Below are positions 1-6,929 of a stretch of 10,955 nucleotides of DNA, piece after piece. Numbering within the stretch: the first letter of the stretch is position 1; every line of letters begins with the position of its first letter. The notes beneath the pieces were generated by a model that was given only the letters and a program-made list of their open reading frames with translations, ran no database searches and was not told where the DNA came from. The DNA comes from DAOUMU01 sp034409055 (GTDB taxonomy: Bacteria > Chloroflexota > Anaerolineae > 4572-78 > J111): assembly GCA_034409055.1 (NCBI GenBank), contig DAOUMU010000182.1, positions 1 through 10,955 of the forward strand, written 5' to 3'. The position numbers and the translations under genes are program-made.

Positions 1-15
1 ATAGTCCAAACAATA

Positions 16-34
16 CGGGTAGATCATCTACCCG
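16..34. repeat. Perfect 9-1-9 palindrome
   Basis: The arms CGGGTAGAT and ATCTACCCG are perfectly complementary around a single central C. There is no T-tract after it on either strand, so it does not look like an intrinsic terminator. A two-fold symmetric site of this size would suit a dimeric regulator, but no promoter or gene is visible beside it inside the window. Its role is unknown. Confidence 0.5.
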
Positions 35-124
35 CTCTATATACGGTTCTGTTCGTCTCTCGTTTTTCATAACCAGAGGTATAACAGAATTTGATTTTAT
101 TGACAAAATTTAAGCGAACGTTGA

Positions 125-180
125 GTAGTAACGACTTCAATCGTTGATTAAGCGCTAAAAACGACTAAAGTCGTTACTAC
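125..180. repeat. Long inverted repeat after the peptidase stop codon
   Basis: The 21-base arms at 125-145 and 160-180 are complementary with two mismatches around a 14-base spacer. Each arm is itself nearly palindromic (AACGACT / AGTCGTT), so the unit is a palindrome of palindromes. It lies 8 bases beyond the TGA stop of the minus-strand peptidase gene. The right arm, read on the minus strand, gives a small hairpin followed by five T residues and might end transcription. It also resembles the dispersed intergenic palindromes of many large bacterial genomes. Whether it works as terminator or mobile repeat is not decidable from one copy. Confidence 0.6.
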
Positions 181-188
181 GAACCTGG

Positions 189-3100
189 TCACTTGATAAC
201 AACTGGCAAGTAGACCTTACCCTCAGTAGACTGCGCAGGGTCGCTGATGGTAATAGTTTGTTTTTTGGTCACCGAGCCGGCAATGTTTGAGGCGGTGACG
301 GTGATCTCCTTCTCACCCGGTGTATCCCAGCGGAAGGTGGCTGACTGGTTTGAGCTACCACCGTCCGCCGCTGAACTCTGCCCCGTGGTCTGCCACTCAT
401 AGGTGATGGGTTGGGCGGCCGTGTCGGGACCGGCCGTGGCGGTAAAGGTGTAGTCGGTATTGATTTCCCCGGTCGTCGGGCCGGTGATATCGATGCTGCT
501 TGGCGGGATGTTGAGGGTAATCGTATAGGTACTGGTGTCTGTGCCTTCTGCATTGGTGGCCGTAACGGAAATCTCCTTCTCGCCGGGCGTGTCCCAGTTG
601 AAGGTCGCCGAGTCGTTCAAGCCACCACCGGTGTGCGTGACCGGAGCCTGGCCGGTCGCCTGCCACTCGTAGGTAACGGGCTGGCTAGCCGCGTCGGGGC
701 TTAAGGTAGCGTTGAAGGTGTAGTCGGTATGGGTTGCCCCTGTCTTACCTGCCTCTATCTGGGGACCGGTGACAGTCACGCTCATCACCAGGATGTTAAC
801 TTCATAAGTCTGGCTGAAGGTGCCTCCGGCGTTTGTGGCCGTGGCGGTGATGGTCTTGGTACCGGGCGTGTCCCAGTTGAAGGTGACCGTATCGTTCCGG
901 CTGTCGACGTTTTCGTGTCTGACCGGAGATTGCCCGGTCGTCTGCCACTCATAAGTGATGGGCCGGGTGACCGTGACCGGGGTGGTGGTGACGGCGAACT
1001 GATAATCGGTATTGATGGCTCCCTTGGCCGGGCCGCTGATCTCCAGACCGGTTGGCGGGGAGTAGTCAACAGATATGAAGTAGTTGTTGGTCACCGAGCC
1101 GGCCGAGTTGCTCACGGTGATGGTGACCGCCTTGGTGCCGGGCGTGTCCCAGTTGAAGCTGGCCTGGTCCGTCAGACTGCTAATGTAATGGTATTGGCTG
1201 TCCTCGCCGGTGGCCTGCCAACTGTAAATAAGGGGCAGGCTGGCCGTAGAGGGGCTGGTGGCGGCGCTGAAGGTGTAGTCAACCTGAACCACGCCCGTGG
1301 CCGGGCCAGCGATGTTCACCCCGGTGGGCGGCGCTTTGATATCGATCTGGTAGGTTTTATTGACGGCGACACCCGAGCCGTTTGAAGCCGTAACGGTTAC
1401 CTGCTTGAGACCCGGCTCGGTCCAGGTGAAGGTGAAGGAGTCATCTAAATCGCCGCCAGTGTGCGTCTCCTGGCCCGCCATGCCGGTCGCCTGCCAAACG
1501 TAGGTAATAGGCTGGTCGGTGTTGGCCGGGCTAACGGTGGCGTTAAAAGTGTAAGCATTATTGATTACGCCGGTTGTGGGGCCGGTGATGGTCACGCTGC
1601 TGGGCGGAATGTAGATAGTAATAGAATGGGTGTTGCTTGTCGAGCCAACGGCATTCGTCGCCGTAACCGTAACGGTCTTCAGACCGGGTGTGTCCCAATT
1701 GAAGATGATCGAGTCGTTTAAGCTGGCCATGTTCGTATGGGTGACCGTGTCTTCGCTGGTGGCCTGCCAAACGTAAGTCACCGGTAGCGTGGTTGTGCTG
1801 GGACTGACTGCCGCATTGAAAACATAGCCCGCCCCGACGATACCCACCGCCGGACCGGTGATGGAAACCCCAGTGGGGGCTATGGGCGTGGTGAAAGACC
1901 AGGTGGTGGGGACAGGTCCACTACCCAGCGGATTTCCCAGCGAATCCTGGCCGCTAACGCTAAAGGTCAGGGTTTGAGAGTGGGGAAAATCTGCATGGGT
2001 ATAGGTCACCGTTGTATTATCGGTATTCCAGGAAGAGGTGAACCCGGCGGCCCCCGGCCCGCTCAGGCTGACCGTGGCCGGATTCATGGGCTTGTTGAAG
2101 GCGATCTGAATATCCTGGCCAAGCGGCACATCGGTCGCGCCATTGGCCGGGGTGGTACTTTCCACGTAAGGATAGTTTTCCGGCAGGCCCAGTTGCATGG
2201 CCGGGTCGCCGAAGAGGCCAAAAGTGGCCACCAAGTCAGCTAAAGAAGTGCTACCTGACACATAGGTATTGGTTTTGGCCTGCCAGGTGGCCTCACCCAG
2301 GGTATACTTATCCTCCTGGAAAATCGCATCGTAGAACTCGCCTATCAGCACCCGGTGTTGGGAGGGGAAGCCCTCGCCAGCGTCAGCCCAGACGGCCACC
2401 GCCCCTTTGTTGTCCCGCTTCATGAACTCCTCGGCCAGAGAGGTATTCTTGCCGACAAAGTACCCGTTCAAGCAGTTGGCCACTGTGACCACCGGCAATT
2501 TATTGGTATTGTTCAAGCCGGCCACATCCGCTGGTTCCATGATCTTCTCTTGCGCCCAAAAGGTTACATTGCCGTGGCCAGCGTAATTGACCAGCAGGCT
2601 GCCGTTGTTGATATAATTGACAACATCCGTCGTGGGGTGTGGCGGGTCAGGTTGACCGGCCAGCAGATAGACCTTGTTGGCCGTGTAGTAACCGGGCAAA
2701 CGGCCGGCCAGGTCCTCTGAATTATATTCAAAGGTGGGGTCATTATCACCATCCGCCGGGTTGCCGTCATCCGCCACTAACAACACGTTTGTGTTCCAGG
2801 AGGCCGGTGGTGGATTCGTTTCGTAGTAGCTGACTTTGTCCACCATGTCCGCCGCCTCCGCGCTGCTCTGGGCCGTCAGCCGGCCGATAAACATATAGGG
2901 CAGGATATCATCATCCGTACTGACAAACCAGTTGTCGGAGGGTGTCTGTCCCAATTCAACTGTCTCCACCATCTGGGTAGGCACAAAGTTGGCCCTGCTC
3001 AAACCCAGGAGATCCCGGTAGTCGTAGCTGGCCCCGCCCAGGAGCAAGATGTAGGCCGGATCTCCGCCCCAGTTGGTGTCCGCGTAAGAGATAAAATCGC

Positions 3101-5042
3101 GGATAGCCTGGGGGTTGAAGATACCATAGTTGAACTCATCGTAAATATCCTCGACCTTGACCGTGGCCGCACTGGCCCGGTGGGTCGCCAGCGTCTGGGC
3201 GCTGCTGTAGAAATCCTCGTGGGTGATGATGATGTAGTGGCCGTTGTTAGCGCCTTTCAGGTCAGACGGTTCATCCAGCTCGATGCTGGCCGGTGACTGG
3301 GCCGTCGTCAGGGCAGCCAGATAGCGCGTGTCTGTGCCGGGGGTATCCTCGAACTGCACTTTGTAATAACCACCGTCGGCGGCAACCGTCGTATCGGTCA
3401 GGACGGCCACGCTCGCCGGATTGGTCACGTCGAAAACCCGGATGTCACTGCTGCTAAAGCCGGTCACACTAAATTTGTGGGGGCCGGCCGACGGGGCACC
3501 GAAAAGGAGTTCATCATTCTCGGCCACATAGGTATCCTGGTAATCAATCTCGATCCAATTGACGAAGACCTGATGCGGCAGAGCGTCACCAGAGTCACGG
3601 GCTTCTACCCGCACGGTATTGAGCCCGTTCTGGAGGTAATTAGCACTGACCTCATGGGTAAAAATATTCTGACCACTCCACGATTGCTCGTCGATCTGGG
3701 AGCCGTTGAGATAAATTCGGGTCACATGGCCGAGGCCAGTGTATCCCTTCAGCCGGACCCGCACGGTGGCCGTACTGGAGGAGATGTTATTCAAGGTCAG
3801 CGAATAGTCTCGGAAGGTCGGCAAACCACTGGTGGCCGGACTGATCCTGTCTCCCCAAAACCAATGGTCCTGACCCGCGCCGTTGGGCATAACCACCCAG
3901 TAGGAGGTGTCTTCCTCGGCGTGCAGGGTGGTCGGAAATGCTGTGGCTAAGGTGGCGCTGCCGGGAGGCACAGACTGCTCACTCATCCGTGCGCCCGCAC
4001 TGCTGCCTTCCTCCAGCCAGTAAATGTTCTTGGTAGTATAAACATCGGTGATGGCCGTGCCATAAAAGAGGATATAATCACTGCCATCAAAGGCATCGTT
4101 GCTGTTATCATCATGCATGTAGATGGGAATTTCAGCGCCTTGATTTTCCAGCTTGATATTACTCAGGCTGACGCCGCTCAGGTTAAACCCATTGCCGCTC
4201 AGGTCACCGGGGTTGAGTCGATAAATACCATCTTCTGTGACCCCGACCTTGAGTGCATTCGTGCTGGTACCGCTGGCAGCGCTTATTGCGCCAGCGTCGA
4301 ATAAGGGGGCTGGCTTCATAGCCGCCGACCGGTCTAAACTGCTGTAGTTCAGCAGCGTATTTCGCAGCACTTTTTCGTAAGTCGGGCTGGCCCGGCGGGT
4401 TTGGCCGGCCGCCTGCAAAGAGGGCGCGGTCGACCAGGTCACCTGGACCACAAGCCGCCGGTAAAGCCGCACCTCGTCACGGGCCGGGTTATACTGGACC
4501 GGGTAGAGTAGAACCGAGGCCACGGCCTGGTCCCGTAGGGCGCCGGTCTTGCCGATTTCGGCCAGCTCGCCCGGATAGAAGGCATCGGCCGCGTAGCGAT
4601 TTTGGTTGAGGGTAAAAACTGTCGCCACCTGCTCGATGTCCGAAGGCTCAATGATATCCTGGCCAATCAACTTGAGAGTCGGGGCAGGGTAAAGCCGGTA
4701 GCCACTCAGGGTCTCGTAATCGGCTGCTATCACTTCTACGGAAACCCCCTCGGTGGAGGATACGCCCAGGAACGCGCTGCGCACCGGTACCTGGGGGTCG
4801 CCCGGCTGGTGGGTCTGGGCCATCCTGGGAATCACAAATTGTTGATACGTTTGCCCCTCGTGGTCTATCGTCTCAACTTGAAAATCGGGTACGGTCAATT
4901 CCAGGACCGCTTCCTGGCCGCCAGCAGATATTAACTTCAGTTCACCGTCCAGCGGGGCCTGGGCCGTAGCCGGGAGCATCGAACCACTGCTTAAAATTAG
5001 AAAGACACTCACGAGAGCGACGAGTAAGTATTTGAGCTTCAT
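189..5042 (-). CDS. Secreted C25 (gingipain-like) cysteine peptidase with PKD-like repeats
   Basis: Large exported cysteine endopeptidase of the gingipain clan. Residues 1-29 form a signal peptide (hydrophobic core, cleavage likely after ATAQA). Residues about 45-205 resemble the C25 propeptide, and 260-580 are beta-rich accessory domains. The catalytic domain spans about 600-955, with the expected pair His823 (in NYAGHGN) and Cys857 (in VANCLNG). A Big_5/SbsA-like Ig domain follows (about 957-1055), then six PKD-like repeats of about 90 residues (1057-1600) and the tail KVYLPVVIK. Start: the only plausible N-terminal ATG, preceded by GGAAGG at a 9-nt spacing. It begins 44 nt after the kinase stop with no terminator between, so the two are probably co-transcribed. 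It lacks a recognisable type IX secretion domain, unlike Porphyromonas gingipains. The family assignment is firm; substrate specificity and any role in processing the upstream small peptide are inference. Confidence 0.9.
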   Translation of the reverse strand: MKLKYLLVALVSVFLILSSGSMLPATAQAPLDGELKLISAGGQEAVLELTVPDFQVETIDHEGQTYQQFVIPRMAQTHQPGDPQVPVRSAFLGVSSTEGVSVEVIAADYETLSGYRLYPAPTLKLIGQDIIEPSDIEQVATVFTLNQNRYAADAFYPGELAEIGKTGALRDQAVASVLLYPVQYNPARDEVRLYRRLVVQVTWSTAPSLQAAGQTRRASPTYEKVLRNTLLNYSSLDRSAAMKPAPLFDAGAISAASGTSTNALKVGVTEDGIYRLNPGDLSGNGFNLSGVSLSNIKLENQGAEIPIYMHDDNSNDAFDGSDYILFYGTAITDVYTTKNIYWLEEGSSAGARMSEQSVPPGSATLATAFPTTLHAEEDTSYWVVMPNGAGQDHWFWGDRISPATSGLPTFRDYSLTLNNISSSTATVRVRLKGYTGLGHVTRIYLNGSQIDEQSWSGQNIFTHEVSANYLQNGLNTVRVEARDSGDALPHQVFVNWIEIDYQDTYVAENDELLFGAPSAGPHKFSVTGFSSSDIRVFDVTNPASVAVLTDTTVAADGGYYKVQFEDTPGTDTRYLAALTTAQSPASIELDEPSDLKGANNGHYIIITHEDFYSSAQTLATHRASAATVKVEDIYDEFNYGIFNPQAIRDFISYADTNWGGDPAYILLLGGASYDYRDLLGLSRANFVPTQMVETVELGQTPSDNWFVSTDDDILPYMFIGRLTAQSSAEAADMVDKVSYYETNPPPASWNTNVLLVADDGNPADGDNDPTFEYNSEDLAGRLPGYYTANKVYLLAGQPDPPHPTTDVVNYINNGSLLVNYAGHGNVTFWAQEKIMEPADVAGLNNTNKLPVVTVANCLNGYFVGKNTSLAEEFMKRDNKGAVAVWADAGEGFPSQHRVLIGEFYDAIFQEDKYTLGEATWQAKTNTYVSGSTSLADLVATFGLFGDPAMQLGLPENYPYVESTTPANGATDVPLGQDIQIAFNKPMNPATVSLSGPGAAGFTSSWNTDNTTVTYTHADFPHSQTLTFSVSGQDSLGNPLGSGPVPTTWSFTTPIAPTGVSITGPAVGIVGAGYVFNAAVSPSTTTLPVTYVWQATSEDTVTHTNMASLNDSIIFNWDTPGLKTVTVTATNAVGSTSNTHSITIYIPPSSVTITGPTTGVINNAYTFNATVSPANTDQPITYVWQATGMAGQETHTGGDLDDSFTFTWTEPGLKQVTVTASNGSGVAVNKTYQIDIKAPPTGVNIAGPATGVVQVDYTFSAATSPSTASLPLIYSWQATGEDSQYHYISSLTDQASFNWDTPGTKAVTITVSNSAGSVTNNYFISVDYSPPTGLEISGPAKGAINTDYQFAVTTTPVTVTRPITYEWQTTGQSPVRHENVDSRNDTVTFNWDTPGTKTITATATNAGGTFSQTYEVNILVMSVTVTGPQIEAGKTGATHTDYTFNATLSPDAASQPVTYEWQATGQAPVTHTGGGLNDSATFNWDTPGEKEISVTATNAEGTDTSTYTITLNIPPSSIDITGPTTGEINTDYTFTATAGPDTAAQPITYEWQTTGQSSAADGGSSNQSATFRWDTPGEKEITVTASNIAGSVTKKQTITISDPAQSTEGKVYLPVVIK
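243..1874 (-). repeat. Six tandem PKD-like repeats within the C25 peptidase gene
   Basis: Residues 1057-1600 of the peptidase hold six units, starting near residues 1058, 1148, 1241, 1332, 1421 and 1516. Each opens with a version of (S/G)VxITGPxxG, has YxWQATG in the middle and a NWDTPGxKxVTVTATN segment near the end. The units are related but clearly diverged from one another. They probably form a stalk of Ig-like domains between the catalytic domain and the C-terminal tail, or bind carbohydrate or protein. Confidence 0.85.
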
Positions 5043-5086
5043 GTCCGATTACCTTCCTTTCGCAGCATCTTTCCCTGCGCCTCACC

Positions 5087-6253
5087 TTATAATTTACCAA
5101 CCAGGCCACACACTAAATCGGCCGATTCATGCAGCGGACCGACAAAGAGTTGATGGCAGCGGGCCTGGCTGATAAGGCTCATCAGCTCCACAAACAAGCG
5201 GGTGGAGCTACCCCCAAATTCAGCTTGCAACAGGGCTGATTTATGCCCGCCCTGAAACCGCCGCAAGAGTTCCACCACGGCCTGGCTCGTGGGGATGGCT
5301 TCCAGACGGGCCGGCGCGTCAAAGGTGGGCCGTGTCTCGGCTCTTTTGCTGATATCTAAGATCAAGACCCGCTGCTCCTGGCACAAGGCTTCGATCTGGG
5401 ACAGTGCGGCCATGCGGTGGACGGCCCGGCAGCGAATGGTCGGGTAGCCGCGCTCGACGTCGGGCCGGACCTGGCTCACCCCCTCCAGTTGGCCAACCGC
5501 AGCCAACAGGCGCTCGTCCAGGCGATTGACCAGGATACTCAATTCCCGTCCAGAGCCATCTGCTATCTGTTCCTGCGGCGCGGCCGGGTCTTGCAAGATG
5601 ATGACCTGCTCGATGGCGGCCGCTTGACCTATGCTGCCCGGCTGAACCTGGTCGATATCCAGGAGCAATTTACCCATCCACTCGGCTGCCCCCTCGGCTG
5701 GACCGGGGAAGCCGGCCAGTTTCAAGCTGTTCGGCCGCAGCCTCAAACTGCGGGGAAAGGGATGTGCCCGCCGGTCGGCCCGGCCCAGAGCAGCCATTTC
5801 GTCAGACAGGAACTTGAAGCCGCGCCGCACCAGTTCCAAAACCAGGGTCGTCTTGCCGTGACAGGAATCGGCGGCCAGGATGACCCCTTGATCGTGCCAG
5901 GCCACCACCCCGGCGTGGATCAGAAAATGGCTCCGCACCCCGGCCACAATGGTGCTGAGGATACTGTCGTAAACGTATCCCTGCCCGAAGCCGGCCTCAT
6001 CCATGGGCCACATCTCCCCATCCAGAATCATAACCGGTTCTCCCCAGGGATTATCCGGTTGGGTCAGGACGGTGAACTCCAGTGGCGACTGACTCGGGGC
6101 CGGGCTTCCATTCACCCGGAAGCGACGATACATCTGGGTAAAGAGGTTGATATAAGCGCCGGAATCTGATTCGATGTTGACTTCCAGGTCAAAAAAGCGC
6201 AACCTCAGTTGGTGGGTGATCAATTCCGGTGAAAAGTTATCATTCGTTGTCAT
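5087..6253 (-). CDS. HPr-kinase-like ATPase (HprK-related, peptide-modification type)
   Basis: 388-residue cytoplasmic protein with the fold signature of HPr serine kinase relatives. Visible motifs are LIHAG (111-115), a Walker A loop AADSCHGKTT (127-136, Lys134), a Walker-B-like KFLSDEM (147-153) with Asp151/Glu152, and HPFPRSLRLR (164-173). The C-terminal end carries paired Cys366 and Cys382 around VGPLHESADL. Such kinases differ from true HprK, which regulates sugar uptake, and commonly sit in RiPP clusters, where relatives phosphorylate precursor peptides. The gene follows a 45-residue precursor-like gene and precedes the C25 peptidase by 44 nt. There is no clear Shine-Dalgarno before the ATG, but no better start is visible. 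A terminator and a possible own promoter lie in its leader. The kinase family is well supported; the substrate is not known, and the neighbouring peptide has no serine. Confidence 0.8.
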   Translation of the reverse strand: MTTNDNFSPELITHQLRLRFFDLEVNIESDSGAYINLFTQMYRRFRVNGSPAPSQSPLEFTVLTQPDNPWGEPVMILDGEMWPMDEAGFGQGYVYDSILSTIVAGVRSHFLIHAGVVAWHDQGVILAADSCHGKTTLVLELVRRGFKFLSDEMAALGRADRRAHPFPRSLRLRPNSLKLAGFPGPAEGAAEWMGKLLLDIDQVQPGSIGQAAAIEQVIILQDPAAPQEQIADGSGRELSILVNRLDERLLAAVGQLEGVSQVRPDVERGYPTIRCRAVHRMAALSQIEALCQEQRVLILDISKRAETRPTFDAPARLEAIPTSQAVVELLRRFQGGHKSALLQAEFGGSSTRLFVELMSLISQARCHQLFVGPLHESADLVCGLVGKL

Positions 6254-6277
6254 ATTTTTACAACAATACTCAGGATT

Positions 6278-6297
6278 TTAGCACGTTCACGTGCTAA
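6278..6297. promoter_or_regulatory. Inverted repeat in the leader of the kinase gene
   Basis: Arms TTAGCACG and CGTGCTAA are perfectly complementary around TTCA. The element starts 25 nt upstream of the kinase ATG, in the predicted 5' untranslated region. It could be an operator or an RNA hairpin that limits translation, which would fit the missing Shine-Dalgarno there. Confidence 0.45.
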
Positions 6298-6321
6298 CGA
6301 CACTCGTTACTCTAACACAGA

Positions 6322-6350
6322 ATTATAGGTGCAAAATGTGAGATTAATAA
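6322..6350 (-). promoter_or_regulatory. Candidate promoter of the kinase-peptidase pair
   Basis: A perfect -10 hexamer TATAAT (minus strand, 6322-6327) lies 17 nt downstream of a weak -35, TTATTA (6345-6350). It lies downstream of the precursor terminator and would give a leader of about 60 nt to the kinase ATG. The weak -35 keeps confidence low, because such AT-rich DNA produces -10 matches by chance. Confidence 0.35.
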
Positions 6351-6369
6351 GAAAATAGTTAGAATACGT

Positions 6370-6413
6370 AAAAAAGGGTCCGGTGGGCAAAGCCACACCT
6401 GACCCTTTTTTTT
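6370..6413 (-). terminator. Intrinsic terminator between the small peptide gene and the kinase gene
   Basis: The stem pairs 6371-6380 with 6401-6410 (five GC-rich pairs, GGGTC/GACCC, plus A/T pairs). After one mismatch come GGTG/CACC and GGC/GCC with a three-base loop. T runs flank it on both strands: six on the minus strand and eight on the plus strand. It lies 29 nt after the stop of the small peptide gene. It may fully end that transcript or act as an attenuator that lets a fraction of polymerases through to the kinase. Confidence 0.8.
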
Positions 6414-6441
6414 GTTATTTACCCCTTCGTCCTAAATTGCC

Positions 6442-6579
6442 TTACGGATTAACGCCCCCATAAACAGCCTGGGCCGGGCCCAACTCCTCGAGGATCTCCT
6501 CGTCGGTATAGGTGATGACCTGGGGCGGTTCGTACACGGGCAGTTCCTGCTCTTCTACAAATAGTTTCTTGTCTTCCAT
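6442..6579 (-). CDS. 45-residue RiPP-precursor-like peptide
   Basis: A short gene with an ATG start and TAA stop. AAAGGAG stands 7 nt before the ATG, the best ribosome binding site in this locus. The peptide is acidic in its first two thirds, starting MEDKKLFVEEQELPV. It then has a YEPPQV motif (16-21), a helical acidic stretch TDEEILEELG (25-34) and the tail GPAQAVYGGVNP (34-45). It has no signal peptide and no Cys, Ser or Trp. YxxP-type leaders followed by a short core are typical of precursors bound by PqqD-like recognition elements, and the HprK-like kinase next door fits a peptide-modification locus. Upstream are a candidate promoter and palindrome; downstream is a terminator, as expected for an abundantly made precursor. 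That the gene is real is well supported. That it is a RiPP precursor is inference, and no maturation product can be predicted. Confidence 0.75.
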   Translation of the reverse strand: MEDKKLFVEEQELPVYEPPQVITYTDEEILEELGPAQAVYGGVNP

Positions 6580-6586
6580 TTTTTAA

Positions 6587-6593
6587 CTCCTTT
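6587..6593 (-). promoter_or_regulatory. Ribosome binding site deciding the small peptide start
   Basis: AAAGGAG on the minus strand with a 7-nt spacer (TTAAAAA) to the ATG at 6577-6579. It is the main evidence that the 45-codon frame is translated. Confidence 0.8.
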
Positions 6594-6637
6594 ATTGATT
6601 AGTTATGATGAATAGTTTTGCGTTAGGTTATGATAGC

Positions 6638-6665
6638 ATTGTAACAGCTATAGATTTAAATTCAA
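6638..6665 (-). promoter_or_regulatory. Candidate sigma-70 promoter of the small peptide gene
   Basis: On the minus strand, TTGAAT (6660-6665) and TACAAT (6638-6643) are separated by 16 nt. This predicts a start near 6631 and a leader of about 50 nt to the ATG. The -35 half lies inside a perfect palindrome. Confidence 0.45.
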
Positions 6666-6675
6666 TTTGAATTTA
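6657..6675. promoter_or_regulatory. Perfect 9-1-9 palindrome over the -35 region (operator candidate)
   Basis: TAAATTCAA and TTGAATTTA are perfect complements around one central T. The right-hand minus-strand half supplies the -35 hexamer of the candidate precursor promoter. This position and symmetry suit a repressor or activator binding site. No regulator gene is visible in the window. Because the DNA is AT-rich, a chance palindrome is possible. Confidence 0.4.
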
Positions 6676-6720
6676 ATAGGAATTTGGTTTGAATCGACCT
6701 AAAAACCTCTAACTTTTTTC

Positions 6721-6926
6721 TGCCCGACCCGCCGGGGCATGGGGATGCCCCGGCTACGTGCCGTCTAGAGGGCATCCCGTAGACCGGGCATCCCTATGCC
6801 CGACCCGCCGAGGCATGGGGATACCCCGGCTACGTACCGTCTAGAGCCACGCTCTAATTTGCCGTAGGCCGGGCATCCCGTAGGCCGGGCATCCCTATGC
6901 CCGACCCGCCAGCCTCGGCTACGGGT
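6721..6926. repeat. Cluster of GC-rich palindromic repeats after the beta-helix gene
   Basis: Two 50-base direct copies (6721-6770 and 6797-6846, differing at three positions) and a shortened third copy (from 6898) are mixed with GTAGRCCGGGCATCCC segments. The best-formed unit is a hairpin with 23-base arms at 6778-6800 and 6812-6834 (19 of 23 positions match) around an 11-base loop. The first copy lacks its left arm and the third has lost most of its right arm. The cluster begins a few bases beyond the stop of the beta-helix gene. It is a REP- or MITE-like dispersed repeat rather than a terminator, as no T-tract follows on the minus strand. A related unit lies at 9610-9665. Confidence 0.8.
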
Positions 6927-6929
6927 GAT

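Noticed and set aside
100..128. Plus-strand promoter starting with TTGACA at 100
   Set aside because: No -10-like hexamer lies 15 to 19 nt downstream, and the next gene on that strand is not in the window.
189..5042. Type IX secretion substrate like Porphyromonas gingipains
   Set aside because: The C-terminal end consists of PKD-like repeats and a short YLPVVIK tail rather than a recognisable type IX sorting domain.
5417..6169. 250-codon plus-strand open frame opposite the kinase gene
   Set aside because: Its translation is low in complexity and unlike any family I know, it has no ribosome binding site, and the minus strand encodes clear kinase motifs.
6442..6579. Lasso peptide precursor
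   Set aside because: The predicted tail starting at Gly34 has no Asp or Glu at positions 7 to 9 to close a macrolactam ring, and no cyclase or B protein is visible.
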